Source of the DNA: 43-108 sp001915545
GTDB taxonomy: Bacteria > Bacteroidota > Bacteroidia > Bacteroidales > Bacteroidaceae
Direction of reading: 5' to 3'
Length of the DNA: 64,000 nt
Assembly (NCBI GenBank): GCA_902491215.1
Contig: CABUGV010000016.1
Location: forward strand, 1-64,000
This document shows positions 7,961-17,271 of this stretch, one piece after another. The notes under the pieces are model-generated. The model made no database searches, was not told the origin of the DNA, and saw only the letters and a list, made by a program, of their open reading frames with translations. Within the stretch, counting starts at the first letter, position 1; every line of letters begins with the position of its first letter. A program made the position numbers and the translations under genes.

Positions 7961-10555
7961 TCAATTTGCATCTGTAACGAACAAACCGCTTGTAATGTTT
8001 GTATTCATCCATTCCAAACGTTCTTTGTATGCCTGCTTCATCGATGATATTGCTTCATCGAAAGTCATATCTTCGTCACCGTTATATGCAGCACCTGCAT
8101 CAACCTTAATCTTCGATGCGAGCGGCCAAATTGCAGAATTATACTTGTCTGACAGTCTATTCTGCTCAGCAAGCTCATCCATCTTATCCACAACAGATGA
8201 CAGATGCGGATAGATAACAGCCCAACGTTCCTGTACCCTCGCACGGAAATCTGCATCCTTGAAAAGGAGCGGATACCACATATATGGCATATCGTTTTCG
8301 TAATCGTAACCACCTCCTTGCCACCAAGGTTTTTCTTCTGCAAGCTTTGATGCGCCATACAACCATTCGCCATACTGACGACAAGAATAAGTACCGCCGT
8401 ATTTACTGTTCATCGACTGTACATTATCATAATCAACAAAAGTCTGCCAGTCGAAATCCCAAACAGGGCCGGCAGTCAACTTACCATCGCCATCGATCAA
8501 CATATAAACACTCTTCGGATGCTTATACTCGTCATTGAATGTCAGTTCCTGCACAAAGAAGTAATCGATTACAGAATTGATGTCCAAATCATTATAGGCT
8601 GTACTGTAATTGCCATTTTCAAGATTGGCTTCTACAGCTTCAATTCTGGCCTTCACCTGATTGAAAATATCAGAACTGTACGTACTTACCTCATCCTTGA
8701 ACATACACGGCAAACCACGACCTGTATGGAATTTATCCACCTCGTCATAATTGTCGTCAAACTCCAGCAGATAACCGCAATCGGCCATTGTCGGATTTGG
8801 GTTTCCATCGCCGATGATATCTTCGATACAATCTTTGATATCCACACGGTCACCGTCAATCTTGATCTGCTCACATAAATAATAGTTACCTACATGACGA
8901 CCATCCATAACGACCTCAACACTTGTTCCACGAGGACTCCAACCGATACCGTCATCACTATATGCACTGTCCACACGATGTGCCACCTCAAAGGCTACAG
9001 CATTACGCAGCATCGTCCTGTCCATCCAGTTAGCGAGGAGAACCCAACGCTTGTGCTTAGGCATATCTAAAACTTCAGCCTTTTCTTTCAACTTTATAGC
9101 AAACGGTTTCTTTGGAAATTTCTGTGTAGAATTTCCTCTAAGACGGATACCGCAAGCAAGGTCAACGTTCTCATCATTATCAATTGTGCCGTCAGCATTG
9201 TAAATTGAAATTTTGTCAGTTTCAACCCAATCAGCATCCTTGGCGCGCACATTGATTCCGGCCTCAGTCCAATTTTCAGTACAGCCACCACTTTGAGTCA
9301 ACACTACAATTGGAAGTCCAGAATTTGTGACAGATACTGTAACATCTCTTGTTTCACTCCCTTTATTGAGAGTATATACAACAGACTTACTGAAATCTAC
9401 TTCACTAACACCGCTTGTCTGTTCTTCTCCTTTTATTGTAACTACAGTACCATCATTAACTTCAAATGTCGGCTTCAGCTTAAAGTCGTACAGATATGGT
9501 ATGCATCCTGAAATGACATCACCATCAACATTCATTATTTCGCCCGTACTTCTTTCAGCACTTGTGGCATTACCACTAAAAACGAGCTTTGTATCCAAAA
9601 TTTTACCTGCGTTGTGTACCACATCAAAGGAGAAAGACTTGAATATTGGACGCTCGGTCACCTTCATGTCATCTTTATAATTCTGCAACGAAAGCGGGAA
9701 TGTATAACAAGCATTAGCTGTAAAATCGACAAGTGCAATACGTGTAAATTCGGCCTTAAACTGCTGTGTAAGAATTGTAATCTTTATCTCATCACCTTGC
9801 CTTATATCTGGTGCGCAAGTTATATAACCTGTATACGATTTTCCACTTGTGAGAGATGGTTTGTCATTCCAATCCATTGTCAGGACGTTTGCACCAGTTG
9901 TGGACGACGTCCATTCAACTTCTTTGGTCGTTGCATCGAAAGTGAATTCACCACCAAGACGGCGACCATCCGGCAGTGTCAGAATAATTTTTTCCAGTCT
10001 ATCACCTTCAAGTGCAGTACCGGTAGCATCAATATCAAACTTCAACAATGAGAACAGATGTTTAAAATCAAATTCGTATCGTCCATCGCCTGCTTGTGAA
10101 GTCGGAGTTCCAACCTTATAATCACACTCTAACTTGCCGGTGGTCATATCGAAGGTTTGCTCCAATTTCAGATTCCCCTTCAAAGCTGTTACATCTGCAG
10201 AAGCATTATCCAAACTGTACGGATAATAAGCGTATGTAGGATACTCACCACTTGCCATCGAACCGTTGAATTCCGCCTCAGCAACATTTCCAGTATTGGC
10301 AGCCTCGAACAATGAATTCTTGGTACCTTTATCACCGAACACTCCGATAGTATCCTTTGGAGACCACAAAATTCCTGTAGCTCCATCAGGGGAGGACGTG
10401 TCGACACATGTACGTGTCTGGAGTGCACCATCCATACGCCCCACAATCGTCACTTTTCCGTCGTGGCTTCCGTCTATAAATTCTTCTTCCTGGCAACTGC
10501 TAAATCCAAACAACACACCTGCTGTCAGGATGCAGGTACCAATTTTATAATTCAT
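7961..10555 (-). CDS. CotH-family lipoprotein with fimbrillin-like N-terminus
   Basis: 864 residues. A lipoprotein signal ends with GFSSC, with lipidated Cys at about residue 21. Residues about 35-310 resemble the fimbrillin-like domains of Bacteroidetes surface proteins (the TRT..W..D.IGVFG pattern, then AYYPYS). From about 440 the protein is a CotH kinase-like domain: RLRGNSTQKFPKKPFAIKL near 467-490, LLANWMDRTMLRNAVA, and the family motif GPVWDFDW near 694-700. CotH proteins are atypical protein kinases first known from Bacillus spore coats; in Bacteroidetes they are usually surface lipoproteins of unknown substrate. The key Lys and Asp motifs look intact. It lies next to a lipoprotein with the same N-terminal style, so the two may act at the cell surface together. 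Confidence 0.8.
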   Translation of the reverse strand: MNYKIGTCILTAGVLFGFSSCQEEEFIDGSHDGKVTIVGRMDGALQTRTCVDTSSPDGATGILWSPKDTIGVFGDKGTKNSLFEAANTGNVAEAEFNGSMASGEYPTYAYYPYSLDNASADVTALKGNLKLEQTFDMTTGKLECDYKVGTPTSQAGDGRYEFDFKHLFSLLKFDIDATGTALEGDRLEKIILTLPDGRRLGGEFTFDATTKEVEWTSSTTGANVLTMDWNDKPSLTSGKSYTGYITCAPDIRQGDEIKITILTQQFKAEFTRIALVDFTANACYTFPLSLQNYKDDMKVTERPIFKSFSFDVVHNAGKILDTKLVFSGNATSAERSTGEIMNVDGDVISGCIPYLYDFKLKPTFEVNDGTVVTIKGEEQTSGVSEVDFSKSVVYTLNKGSETRDVTVSVTNSGLPIVVLTQSGGCTENWTEAGINVRAKDADWVETDKISIYNADGTIDNDENVDLACGIRLRGNSTQKFPKKPFAIKLKEKAEVLDMPKHKRWVLLANWMDRTMLRNAVAFEVAHRVDSAYSDDGIGWSPRGTSVEVVMDGRHVGNYYLCEQIKIDGDRVDIKDCIEDIIGDGNPNPTMADCGYLLEFDDNYDEVDKFHTGRGLPCMFKDEVSTYSSDIFNQVKARIEAVEANLENGNYSTAYNDLDINSVIDYFFVQELTFNDEYKHPKSVYMLIDGDGKLTAGPVWDFDWQTFVDYDNVQSMNSKYGGTYSCRQYGEWLYGASKLAEEKPWWQGGGYDYENDMPYMWYPLLFKDADFRARVQERWAVIYPHLSSVVDKMDELAEQNRLSDKYNSAIWPLASKIKVDAGAAYNGDEDMTFDEAISSMKQAYKERLEWMNTNITSGLFVTDAN

Positions 10556-10651
10556 TGGTTTAAGTTTTTTTATTTTAAAGTTATAATATCTATATAGAAA
10601 TGAATGCCTCGCCGACCAAAGTCAGCGAAACATCCATTTCATTTCTATCTA

Positions 10652-12880
10652 TCAATTATCCCAACCAATAGCATTACCACCGTTACTGTAGCTGGCATTG
10701 TATGTCTGAGTTGTAGCCGAAGGTTTCTTACGCAACTGGAACTTTCTGTTGTTCATAATAATTGTCTGAATCAAATAATCGCTCTTATACTTGGCACCAG
10801 AAGTAGTCTGTTTGTCAGCAAAGTTCATGAAAATCAATCCCAGTCCGGCATTCTCCGTTCTCTGTTGAAGTTGTTCGACAGCCAGATTATTCATATCCTC
10901 AGCCAAAGCTACAATTCCGTTCTCACGGGTACCGATATCATCATTGTCAGAATAGTATCCTCCAAGGTCGTTCATAAACCATGTTTTGTGAGAATTATCA
11001 TTCTTATACAAATCAACACTTTCCTGGAACAAGTGCGTAATACCCTCCTTCTTCTCCCTGGTAGTGGCTTCCTGACCAGATCCAACACTGGTAACCTCCT
11101 GATAATACCATCTCAACGGTGCTGTTGAATTTAGATACCACACAGGTTTTCCCCAGTCCATAGGCATACCGCCATTGTTATCCTGATAAGTCCAACTCTT
11201 TTCCTCCGGTCCGGTTGCAAATCCCCAGTAAGTAAACATGATAGGAGCTGTAGTTGTACCATAATCGCTAATCATATCCTGCGAATTATAGTTAGCCTTC
11301 AATATAATCTTACCCTTCACATCGTCAATGGTTGTATTAGGAGTTATCTCGTTGGTATAAATACGGTTAGCAACAACTCCTGCAATGCTATTAACTTCAT
11401 TACGGAGTTTTTCAATCCAATACTGCTCATTATCAGTTAAAATAGGTGTATCTCCAGATGAATAAGTCAACATAACAAAGGCAAACTCATTCTTTTTACC
11501 AGCCTTTTCACAAGCATCAAGATGAGAAGCAATTTTAGCAATGGCTTCACTTAACTTCATGACAGTTCTGTTTTTACTTTCACAAACCACATAGAAACCA
11601 TCATAACTTCCCCAACTACGAATCGTTGAAGTTTGGAAGATAAATGCACGAACACCATCCTCAAACTGCTGGTCAATTGTAGCAGTCTGATAAACTCTGC
11701 TTGAACCATTTTCGCTTGTCAATACAGAAAACTTACTACCAGGAATCGAGAGCTCTGACACATAAATATTCGGGTCAAGAGCACTCATCCAATATTTATC
11801 ACCGTCAGTATCTATTTTAGGCAGAAGTACTCGGTTTACCTTGTGAGGCACAATACTTGCTGTTTGAAGTGTACGTGCTCTTTCTCCACCATTCAAAGTA
11901 TTGACCGCAATCTGAAGTGTACGAGGCTGCATAATATTGTCTTCATCATCATCAGGAATTATATATGCCTTAACATTCAGGAATTTGCCAGATTCCAGTG
12001 TTATATATTCATCTGTATCCTGATTATAACAAGGAATGTTGACTACATTTCGTACCTGTGACATATCGCCCGTAGCAGTACATGTAGCCTGTGCATCTGC
12101 ACCACCTGCACCACGGATATAGCAGTTGAAATCACCGGTCAGGATAGGATTCTTACCATCTACTGCTCTGACAGTAACGTCTGTCACAACAACAGAACCA
12201 CTCGCTGGACCTGGAATGGTAATATCAAGTACAGTAACCAAATTATGGAACTGCAAGTTCACCTTGCCTGAACCTTGTTCCACAGCACTCTTACTTACAG
12301 GGTTGTATGCATACATGTAAGCATAGTCCATATTAGGCAGGGCAAAAGTTGTTTCTTTACCATCCACTTCTGGGTCCAAAGAAACAATAGGTCCTGTACG
12401 CCATCCGGCAGGCTGTTGGTTCACTGGAATAGTGGCAGTAATAGTTCCCTGCTGGTCATCAGCATCAACCCCATTCACTCTGTCTGCAGGATAGAATGCA
12501 TAGAAATGATGCACATCCTCACTTCCCCATTGCAGACCTGCAGCATTCGGATCCCCCTTCATTACTTCATTGGCCACATTAGGCGTTTCTGGATTAGGTG
12601 TTATTTTATAATTTACCAAGTGATTGGCAGGCTGTGATGTTTCCTTACAGAATATCGCAATCTCATCACCTTCAACCCAATGCACAGCTACTCCTTCTGT
12701 ATCATGGTTACCATAAACTGTTCTTGTACTGGCATCACCAGTTACAGACGTACCAAACAACACTTCATCACCAGTCTGCACAGGATTCTTTGCAAGCCCG
12801 TTGTCCTGGCTTTCGTCAGAGCAACCTGCCAAACATGCCATAACAGCTATGCCGGCCAATAACATATATCTACTTTTCAT
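10652..12880 (-). CDS. Fimbrillin-like lipoprotein with a degenerate PI-PLC X-like domain
   Basis: 742 residues from the preferred ATG at 12880, which gives a clean lipoprotein signal (MKSRYMLLAGIAVMACLAGC); an upstream ATG at 12928 adds 16 unlikely residues. Residues about 35-355 are fimbrillin-like (TRTVYG, HWVEGDEIAIFC, HFYAFYPA). From about 360 the layout is that of phosphatidylinositol-specific phospholipase C: YWMSALDPNIYVSELSIPGS, Q-x-A-T-I-D-Q-Q-F-E-D-G-V-R-A-F. The catalytic His of the GTHDS motif is replaced (IPGSKFSV), and the second expected His is not seen in the following strand (GFYVVCESK). It is therefore probably non-catalytic and perhaps a binding module. It lies 96 bp upstream of the CotH gene on the same strand, with a 60-residue peptide gene 18 bp before it. 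Confidence 0.7.
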   Translation of the reverse strand: MKSRYMLLAGIAVMACLAGCSDESQDNGLAKNPVQTGDEVLFGTSVTGDASTRTVYGNHDTEGVAVHWVEGDEIAIFCKETSQPANHLVNYKITPNPETPNVANEVMKGDPNAAGLQWGSEDVHHFYAFYPADRVNGVDADDQQGTITATIPVNQQPAGWRTGPIVSLDPEVDGKETTFALPNMDYAYMYAYNPVSKSAVEQGSGKVNLQFHNLVTVLDITIPGPASGSVVVTDVTVRAVDGKNPILTGDFNCYIRGAGGADAQATCTATGDMSQVRNVVNIPCYNQDTDEYITLESGKFLNVKAYIIPDDDEDNIMQPRTLQIAVNTLNGGERARTLQTASIVPHKVNRVLLPKIDTDGDKYWMSALDPNIYVSELSIPGSKFSVLTSENGSSRVYQTATIDQQFEDGVRAFIFQTSTIRSWGSYDGFYVVCESKNRTVMKLSEAIAKIASHLDACEKAGKKNEFAFVMLTYSSGDTPILTDNEQYWIEKLRNEVNSIAGVVANRIYTNEITPNTTIDDVKGKIILKANYNSQDMISDYGTTTAPIMFTYWGFATGPEEKSWTYQDNNGGMPMDWGKPVWYLNSTAPLRWYYQEVTSVGSGQEATTREKKEGITHLFQESVDLYKNDNSHKTWFMNDLGGYYSDNDDIGTRENGIVALAEDMNNLAVEQLQQRTENAGLGLIFMNFADKQTTSGAKYKSDYLIQTIIMNNRKFQLRKKPSATTQTYNASYSNGGNAIGWDN

Positions 12881-12897
12881 AAAAATTCTATTTAAAA

Positions 12898-13080
12898 TTA
12901 ATCCCATGTTGTATAATTGCCTTCCCAAGATTGTTCTGGATTAGCAAATCCATGTTTCTCTATAGTCACGCCATCAGCATTCTCCGTTCCGCCTTCGAAC
13001 ACCGAAGCCTTCATGAAGCCTTCTTCCAGCTCCACCTCAGAACATTTTGTCTGTGGAGCCACATACTTAGTTTTAGTCAT
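12898..13080 (-). CDS. Short Bacteroidetes peptide of unknown function
   Basis: 60 residues from the ATG at 13080, starting MTKTKYVAPQTKCSEVELEE; an ATG four codons earlier (13092) is also possible. It is acidic, with no signal peptide and no membrane segment. The style (M-x-K-x-x-Y-x-x-P-x-x-x-x-x-x-x-E, then a short Gly/Asp/Glu-rich tail) is common for small proteins next to fimbrillin-like lipoproteins in Bacteroidales. It lies 18 bp before the PI-PLC-like lipoprotein gene, so it is probably the first gene of that transcript, and 127 bp after wzc. No function is known to me. A secreted or modified peptide is possible, but no maturation enzyme is evident beside it. Confidence 0.55.
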   Translation of the reverse strand: MTKTKYVAPQTKCSEVELEEGFMKASVFEGGTENADGVTIEKHGFANPEQSWEGNYTTWD

Positions 13081-13206
13081 ATAAACCCTCACTTTCTTTT
13101 TTAGTTATTAAAAAATTGAATCTCTCTTGCGGTCGTCCGTAGACGACAAATTTCTTTTTACATTTTGCTTTGGCCATTAAATTTATAAATTAAAAGGTTA
13201 ATAATC

Positions 13207-15546
13207 TTATTCATATTTTTTGCCATAGCCGTAACCATATCCATAACCGTAGCCATAACCATAACCGTAGCCGTAACCACGCTTTTCAAGGTCGCAGCCG
13301 TTGAGAACAAGAGCCATATTCTTGAGTTTCTTGTCCTCATACAGTTTATCAATGTCAGGCAGCTGACGTTTGTCAATTTTTCCGGCCCTGATTACAAACA
13401 GTGTCAAATCTGCAATACGGTTGGCAATAGCGGCATCTGCAATGATACCGATAGGCACGTTGTCGGCAATGATATAATCGTATCTTCCACGTAATTCCTC
13501 TACCAGAGCATCCAATCTTTCATCCATAAGAAGCTCCGCAGGATTTGGTGCTACGCTTCCGGAAGGTATTATATCAATGTTGTCAGATTCAGAACTCTTC
13601 TGTATAATATCATCAACAGTTATGCTTGTATCAGCCAGATAATTTGTCACACCGGTCTGATGCCTGTGCTGATGACCGCCTGAAAGTGTACCTTTTCGTA
13701 TATCAAGGTCGAGAAGCACAACTTTCTTGTTTGCATAAGCAAAACTCTTTGCCAGATTCAAAGAAATGAACGTCTTGCCAGCCCCTTCATTGAAAGAAGT
13801 GAACGTTATCACCTGCATGTTCTTGTTCTTATGAGCAAGGAAGGCCATATTCGTTCTGAGTATTCTGAATGCCTCTGAAACAACACTGCTTTCTTCTTTT
13901 TCAACAGTTCCTTTCTTTCCCTTACGTTTCTTCTTAAGAGGAATAACACCGAGCAAAGGCACATTAACAGCCCCTTCCACATCCTTGCGCGTATGAACTC
14001 TTGTATCGAGGAACATAATCAAGAGAAATGCGACCGTAGGCAATGCCAATCCTACACATCCGCCAAGAAGCAGAATCTTGTTTCTGTTCGGACTTATCGG
14101 AGCATCACTTCCATCAGCACTGTCAATCACTCTAGCATTGTTGTCGGCCATAGCCTGAGAAAGAGCATTTTCCTCACGTTTGTTCAACAGGTAAAGATAC
14201 AAAGCCTCCTTAATCTTCTGCTGACGTTCTATCGACAACATCTGGCGCTCCTTAGCAGGTACGGAAGCCACTCTTGCCTGAGCTCTGTTCTCACGGCTCT
14301 GGGCATCGTTACGTCTTACGTCTATACTTACAATCATATTGTCAACAGCCCGGATTATGCTCTGTTTCAAAGCTCTGAGCGAATTATTGAGTTCCTCAAC
14401 AATAGGATTGTTCTCACTGCTGTCCACAATCAGCTTGTCGCGCCTGAGCTTCATTGTGTTGTACTGGCTTATCTGTCCCTCGATATTCATATCCTTGATA
14501 CCTGTATTTGCAGGTATCAGGTCTGTATCTTTCGAAGGATCCGTGAGGTACTCCTTTATGTACTTTGCCAGTCTGAGCTGCGTTTCGAGTTCAAGAGCTT
14601 CAGAATTATACTTCTGCGATTCGCTCATATACATTCCGGCCGCAGAACCAAGGTCTACAACCTGGTTGGACGACTTGAACGATTCGAGATTGGATTCCAC
14701 ATGTCCAAGTTCCTTTTCAATTATTATAAGTCGCTCGTTGATGAAATCAGCAGTATTCACAGCCACCTGGTTCTTATCCTTAATGGCATCCTCGTTGTAG
14801 ACGGTAATAAGCATGTTAAGAACATCTTCAGCCTTTGAAGCCGAGTTGTCCTTGATTGCCAACGTCAATATCGACGATTCCTCGCTTTCCTGCTTTATTC
14901 CCACATTAGCCATATAATATCCAACAACGGATTCACGCGGAAGTTTAGAAACATTTATTTCTACTCCATACCACGATTTACTGCAATAGTTAGTCGGCGA
15001 CACAGTGATTTCGGTTCCCGCAACATTCACCTTCTGATTGAATTTGACGTCTTTCGTCTTCGTTTCTTCACCGTCGTTGTAGGATACGGTGACCGTCTTG
15101 TCATCCTTCAACGAAGCAGTAAAAGAGAAATAACTCTCGGTTGTAGCCTCAGGGAATGTTACTCGGAACGGAGCCTGCGTATAAAGTTCCAGTTGTCTCA
15201 ACCCATCCTGAATCTTATAGCTGACATCAGCATTCAGCCGCCCCACGACCTCAGTCATCAGCCTTTTCGACTTGAATTGAAGAATTTCGTTGGCCACATT
15301 CACCTTGTTTATCAGATTGTCGTAACGATCCATGCTCGTTGTCGACAACTTGTTCGACGGGTCCTTGATAATCACCGTTGCAGAACGGAAATAGACAAAC
15401 GGCGACTTGGCGTACTTATACCATGCAAGTCCAACGAACAGCAATATGGAAATAAGATACCAGCGCCATTTGGATGCCAAGTAAAGCAAAAGGTCGACGA
15501 TGTTCAAGTCTGTTTCCTTTTTTGTAGATTTAGTGTCAGTCTGCAT
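13207..15546 (-). CDS. Wzc-type polysaccharide co-polymerase / BY-kinase
   Basis: 779 residues, fused type. N-terminal Wzz domain with a membrane helix at about 32-50 (WYLISILLFVGLAWYKYA), a long periplasmic coiled-coil part, a second helix at about 495-517 (GGCVGLALPTVAFLLIMFL) and a cytoplasmic tyrosine kinase. The Walker A motif is near 583-592 (FNEGAGKTFIS), Walker A' near 607-615 (VVLLDLDIR) and a Walker B-like strand reads YIIADNVPIG. The tail is nine Gly-Tyr dipeptides followed by GKKYE, giving ten tyrosines in the last 24 residues, an unusually regular autophosphorylation cluster. It regulates chain length and export with Wza, whose gene ends 30 bp upstream. This is the last polysaccharide gene of the locus. 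Confidence 0.93.
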   Translation of the reverse strand: MQTDTKSTKKETDLNIVDLLLYLASKWRWYLISILLFVGLAWYKYAKSPFVYFRSATVIIKDPSNKLSTTSMDRYDNLINKVNVANEILQFKSKRLMTEVVGRLNADVSYKIQDGLRQLELYTQAPFRVTFPEATTESYFSFTASLKDDKTVTVSYNDGEETKTKDVKFNQKVNVAGTEITVSPTNYCSKSWYGVEINVSKLPRESVVGYYMANVGIKQESEESSILTLAIKDNSASKAEDVLNMLITVYNEDAIKDKNQVAVNTADFINERLIIIEKELGHVESNLESFKSSNQVVDLGSAAGMYMSESQKYNSEALELETQLRLAKYIKEYLTDPSKDTDLIPANTGIKDMNIEGQISQYNTMKLRRDKLIVDSSENNPIVEELNNSLRALKQSIIRAVDNMIVSIDVRRNDAQSRENRAQARVASVPAKERQMLSIERQQKIKEALYLYLLNKREENALSQAMADNNARVIDSADGSDAPISPNRNKILLLGGCVGLALPTVAFLLIMFLDTRVHTRKDVEGAVNVPLLGVIPLKKKRKGKKGTVEKEESSVVSEAFRILRTNMAFLAHKNKNMQVITFTSFNEGAGKTFISLNLAKSFAYANKKVVLLDLDIRKGTLSGGHQHRHQTGVTNYLADTSITVDDIIQKSSESDNIDIIPSGSVAPNPAELLMDERLDALVEELRGRYDYIIADNVPIGIIADAAIANRIADLTLFVIRAGKIDKRQLPDIDKLYEDKKLKNMALVLNGCDLEKRGYGYGYGYGYGYGYGYGYGKKYE

Positions 15547-15576
15547 CTTGATATTCGTTTTTTCACATTTACATAA

Positions 15577-16371
15577 TTACTTAAGATACCACAAGACAGA
15601 ACAAGCGGCGGTTACCAGACTCAAGATAAGTGTACCATACTGAATGGTGCGGTCTTCCGTATCTTTCTTCTTATACCTAGGCTCGACGTAAACAATATCA
15701 TTCTGCTGGAGATAGAAACATGGAGATTCAAAAATATCTTTGCTTCTCAAATCATGCATATACATTTCCCTTGTTCCGTTGTTTTCTCTTATTACTGCGA
15801 CACGGTCAACACGTGCACGCGAAGTCAAATCGCCGGCCTTGGCAATAGCTTCAAGAAGAGTCACCCTATCGCCGTCTACAGAATATGTACCGTTACTTCC
15901 AACAGCTCCAAGCACTGTATATCTGAAATTAAGAATCTCGATGGATACCAACGGATCCTTTATGTAGTTGCCTTCAATAATCTTGTTTCTTATCAGGTCC
16001 TTTACACCACTAAGAGTAAGCCCTTCAACATGAAGCTGACCGAGAATCGGAAAATCAATATTTCCTTCCTTGTCTACTCTATATCCTTTTTCTTTTACAG
16101 CAGTGGCGTTGCCGCCTACAGTTATACCACCATCAGCCTCAACCTGAAATGCCCCACCCTGTACATTGAAAGGAAGGGCCAATTCTGGACTTTTGCAGCT
16201 GACCACAATGCTAAGTCTATCGTCGCGATGCACAACAGCCTCATGCACATCCTCCATAGGATATTTCTCGGCGATGTTCATATCGTTGAGATAGACAAAA
16301 TTTTTCCGTGACGAGCAAGACGTCATTACCGCCACGACCAATAAACTCAAAAGAGTCAATTTCTTATTCAT
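15577..16371 (-). CDS. Wza-like polysaccharide export lipoprotein
   Basis: 264 residues counted from the ATG at 16371, which begins a typical lipoprotein signal (MNKKLTLLSLLVVAVMTSC). A polysaccharide export domain follows (DDRLSIVVSCKSPELALPFN), then an SLBB domain (Y-T-V-L-G-A-V-G-S-N-G-T-Y) and a hydrophobic C-terminal segment (GTLILSLVTAACSVLWYLK), as is usual in Bacteroidetes Wza homologues. It forms the outer-membrane export channel working with Wzc. The frame is open upstream into the HprK-like gene with no stop codon. Either translation restarts here or a fusion protein is made. The internal lipobox argues that at least part of the product starts here. Confidence 0.88.
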   Translation of the reverse strand: MNKKLTLLSLLVVAVMTSCSSRKNFVYLNDMNIAEKYPMEDVHEAVVHRDDRLSIVVSCKSPELALPFNVQGGAFQVEADGGITVGGNATAVKEKGYRVDKEGNIDFPILGQLHVEGLTLSGVKDLIRNKIIEGNYIKDPLVSIEILNFRYTVLGAVGSNGTYSVDGDRVTLLEAIAKAGDLTSRARVDRVAVIRENNGTREMYMHDLRSKDIFESPCFYLQQNDIVYVEPRYKKKDTEDRTIQYGTLILSLVTAACSVLWYLK

Positions 16372-17271
16372 CTTTCTTTTTTTGTTATATATAACCAATT
16401 TATTTTTACACAATATCACCGCCTCCTTATCAGGCAGACATTCCAGCTTCCCGACTGTAACCATCGATGAAAGTCTCACAAGTATATCATACAGAGCATT
16501 TCGCAGACGCTTGTCCTGGCGTATCAAAGAACATCCGGGGAACAGAGCAACAAAGGCATCAACATCCGTCAAATACACAAAACGGTTCACTCTTGCCTGT
16601 GCAAGACGTACAATCCCACCAATAGGGAAATGCAGATTTTTGTAGCATGGCGTTTTCCCGCTCCACGGTGTTCCATACACAATTGCCTTGCCATCTTTTA
16701 TTCTAACCGTAGGATTATCATCGTTCAGCAATTCACACTTAGGAAATGTCTGTGTCCAATGTGCAGCGTGGGTACTCTTTCCAGTACCGCTCTTTCCCAT
16801 AAAAAGATAGGCCATATCATCATCGCACGAAACAACAGAAGCATGTACAGATATAGCATCAAAATTCAAAATCGCCTGAGAATACACAATTCTAATCATC
16901 GAACTGCAAACATGCGATATGTATGGGTCGTCCCAGCACACGTACGCCTCAGCATTGCTGAAGTTCGAGCAGACATACATGCCATGGACAGCCCCGTCTC
17001 TGGTATAGCTCATCTCTATATAGTATCCGTCATCTACAGAATAAAGCTTCACATATCCAAGCTCATTCATCGATTCCTCCAAAATGCACTCACCGGAAAT
17101 ATTTTTACGGTCTGATGCAGGCATTACCGTAAAACCGAAAAGGCAATCAGATAATACAACACCTCCACGTAGGAAAGGCTGAAACGACGGCAAAAAATTG
17201 TCAATATCTATACCGACAGGAACAGATACCCTAAAGTTGAAATCTGCCACTGAAAAATAATATTCATTCAT
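15577..17271 (-). CDS. HprK-like kinase domain, in frame with Wza without an intervening stop
   Basis: The first 300 codons from the ATG at 17271 encode an HPr-kinase-like protein. His143 lies in SVHAS, the P-loop GKSGTGKST at 159-167 and a Walker B-like LLNDDNP at 181-187. The chosen ATG overlaps the stop of the upstream nucleotidyltransferase gene as ATGA. After residue 300 (YNKKRK) the frame runs straight into the Wza signal peptide. The junction holds a run of seven A on the coding strand (complement of 16377-16383), so a lost stop codon or a slippage event is plausible. Homologous HprK-like kinases accompany PqqD and this nucleotidyltransferase type in exopolysaccharide and lasso-peptide loci; the substrate here is unknown. 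Confidence 0.75.
   Translation of the reverse strand: MNEYYFSVADFNFRVSVPVGIDIDNFLPSFQPFLRGGVVLSDCLFGFTVMPASDRKNISGECILEESMNELGYVKLYSVDDGYYIEMSYTRDGAVHGMYVCSNFSNAEAYVCWDDPYISHVCSSMIRIVYSQAILNFDAISVHASVVSCDDDMAYLFMGKSGTGKSTHAAHWTQTFPKCELLNDDNPTVRIKDGKAIVYGTPWSGKTPCYKNLHFPIGGIVRLAQARVNRFVYLTDVDAFVALFPGCSLIRQDKRLRNALYDILVRLSSMVTVGKLECLPDKEAVILCKNKLVIYNKKRKMNKKLTLLSLLVVAVMTSCSSRKNFVYLNDMNIAEKYPMEDVHEAVVHRDDRLSIVVSCKSPELALPFNVQGGAFQVEADGGITVGGNATAVKEKGYRVDKEGNIDFPILGQLHVEGLTLSGVKDLIRNKIIEGNYIKDPLVSIEILNFRYTVLGAVGSNGTYSVDGDRVTLLEAIAKAGDLTSRARVDRVAVIRENNGTREMYMHDLRSKDIFESPCFYLQQNDIVYVEPRYKKKDTEDRTIQYGTLILSLVTAACSVLWYLK

Noticed and set aside
9293..10121. Plus-strand open frames within the CotH gene
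   Set aside because: They are antisense shadows of a clear CotH coding frame, without recognisable domains or promoters.
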